Positions 19,825-20,197 of a DNA stretch of 20,197 bases are shown piece by piece. Positions within the stretch are counted from its first letter, which is position 1, and the number at the start of each line of letters is the position of its first letter. Below the pieces are notes generated by a model. That model was not told the origin of the DNA, searched no databases, and worked only from the letters and a program-made list of their open reading frames with translations. Location of the stretch: IMG/VR virus record IMGVR_UViG_3300045136_000127, positions 1 through 20,197 of that record; one strand, given 5' to 3'. A program made the position numbers and the translations under genes. This DNA is from a virus.

Positions 19825-20188
19825 CGCTGCTCGGGATTTGATCTGCAACGCGCTGGTGGGGAACGCCATCACCGCCTACAACAACGCCAATGCCTACATC
19901 GGCATCGGCGACTCGGCCACCGCGTTCGCGGTGGCCCAGACCGATTTGCAGGCTGCGACCAATAAAACCCGCAAACCGATGGACGCCACGTACCCCACGC
20001 TGGCGACCAACGTCATCACGTTCCGCAGCACGTTCGCCTCCGCCGATGCCAACTACACCTGGGCCGAATACGCTGTGTTCAACGCATCTACTGCGGGGAC
20101 CATGCTGCTGCGCAACACCGCAGCGATGGGCACAAAAACCTCGGGCAGCACCTGGCAAATCACCATCACCCTGACCATCACGGTGTAA
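19811..20188 (+). CDS. Phage virion/tail-accessory-like beta protein, 125 aa
   Basis: ATG 19811 lies 6 nt after GGAGG (19800-19804); an in-frame ATG at 19805 abuts that site and is less likely. The pattern 'AYIGIGDSATAFAVAQTDLQ', then 'VITFRSTFASADANYTWAEY', 'VFNASTAGTMLLRN' and 'MGTKTSGSTWQITITLTITV' matches a conserved phage protein type I know by pattern (G-x-G-D-S ... TDL-x-A-A ... W-x-E-x-x-V-F-N-A ... G-T-M-L-x-R ... GTK-x-x-G-x-x-W), usually found among tail-fibre or minor structural genes; I cannot attach a family name. An all-beta fold is likely. It overlaps the previous gene by 14 nt. The last bases of the window (ATGGAG, 20192-20197) look like the start of another ribosome site. 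Confidence 0.75.
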   Translation: MPLVNAARDLICNALVGNAITAYNNANAYIGIGDSATAFAVAQTDLQAATNKTRKPMDATYPTLATNVITFRSTFASADANYTWAEYAVFNASTAGTMLLRNTAAMGTKTSGSTWQITITLTITV

Positions 20189-20197
20189 ATCATGGAG

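Overview
The window looks like the structural half of a tailed phage or prophage with a long non-contractile tail (siphovirus type). All 27 credible genes lie on the + strand, tightly packed and often overlapping (ATGA, TGATG or TAATG junctions), most behind strong GGAGG ribosome sites. DNA is GC-rich, roughly 60-65% by eye, with GC-biased third codon positions. Gene content alone does not fix the host. The base composition, the strong excess of CTCGAG, and a stretch that matches (from memory) the 3' end of a Thermus CRISPR repeat make a Thermus/Meiothermus-type host my best guess, held with low confidence. No integrase, repressor, replication gene, tRNA or CRISPR array is present, so temperate versus lytic lifestyle cannot be told.

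Layout. 1-650: an unrecognised 152-aa gene flanked by two hairpins resembling IS200/IS605 ends. 649-2209: DNA packaging (small and large terminase). 2211-5827: portal, minor head protein, scaffold and major capsid. 5878-7985: a small post-capsid protein, then a neck series (adaptor-like, stopper-like, unknown, HK97 gp10-like, tail terminator-like). 7993-12830: small protein, tail tube, tail assembly chaperone with a probable frameshifted extension, and a 1026-aa tape measure. 12840-16256: small tail-tip protein and a 1027-aa hub/receptor-binding protein with fibronectin-like and jelly-roll-like parts. 16260-17019: small lipoprotein, intrinsic terminator, M15-type endolysin. 17038-18798: a modular protein (coiled coil, small beta domain, Ala-Pro linker, glycosidase-like barrel). 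18881-20188: four small genes, the last resembling a phage virion or tail-accessory protein.

How it works together. Terminase and portal package DNA into a shell built by scaffold and capsid proteins. The neck genes close the head and join it to a tail tube whose length is set by the tape measure with help from the chaperone pair. The hub and the glycosidase-like protein probably deal with the host surface, and the endolysin releases progeny. Intrinsic terminators right after the capsid gene and just before the endolysin probably tune transcript levels.

Most interesting points: two solitary stem-loop + GATTGAA(A/G)C elements like CRISPR repeat 3' ends; a structured intergenic gap at 18799-18880; CTCGAG at several times expectation in all reading phases; short tandem duplications at three gene junctions; a non-canonical +1 (or -2) frameshift in the tail chaperone; and the modular barrel protein.
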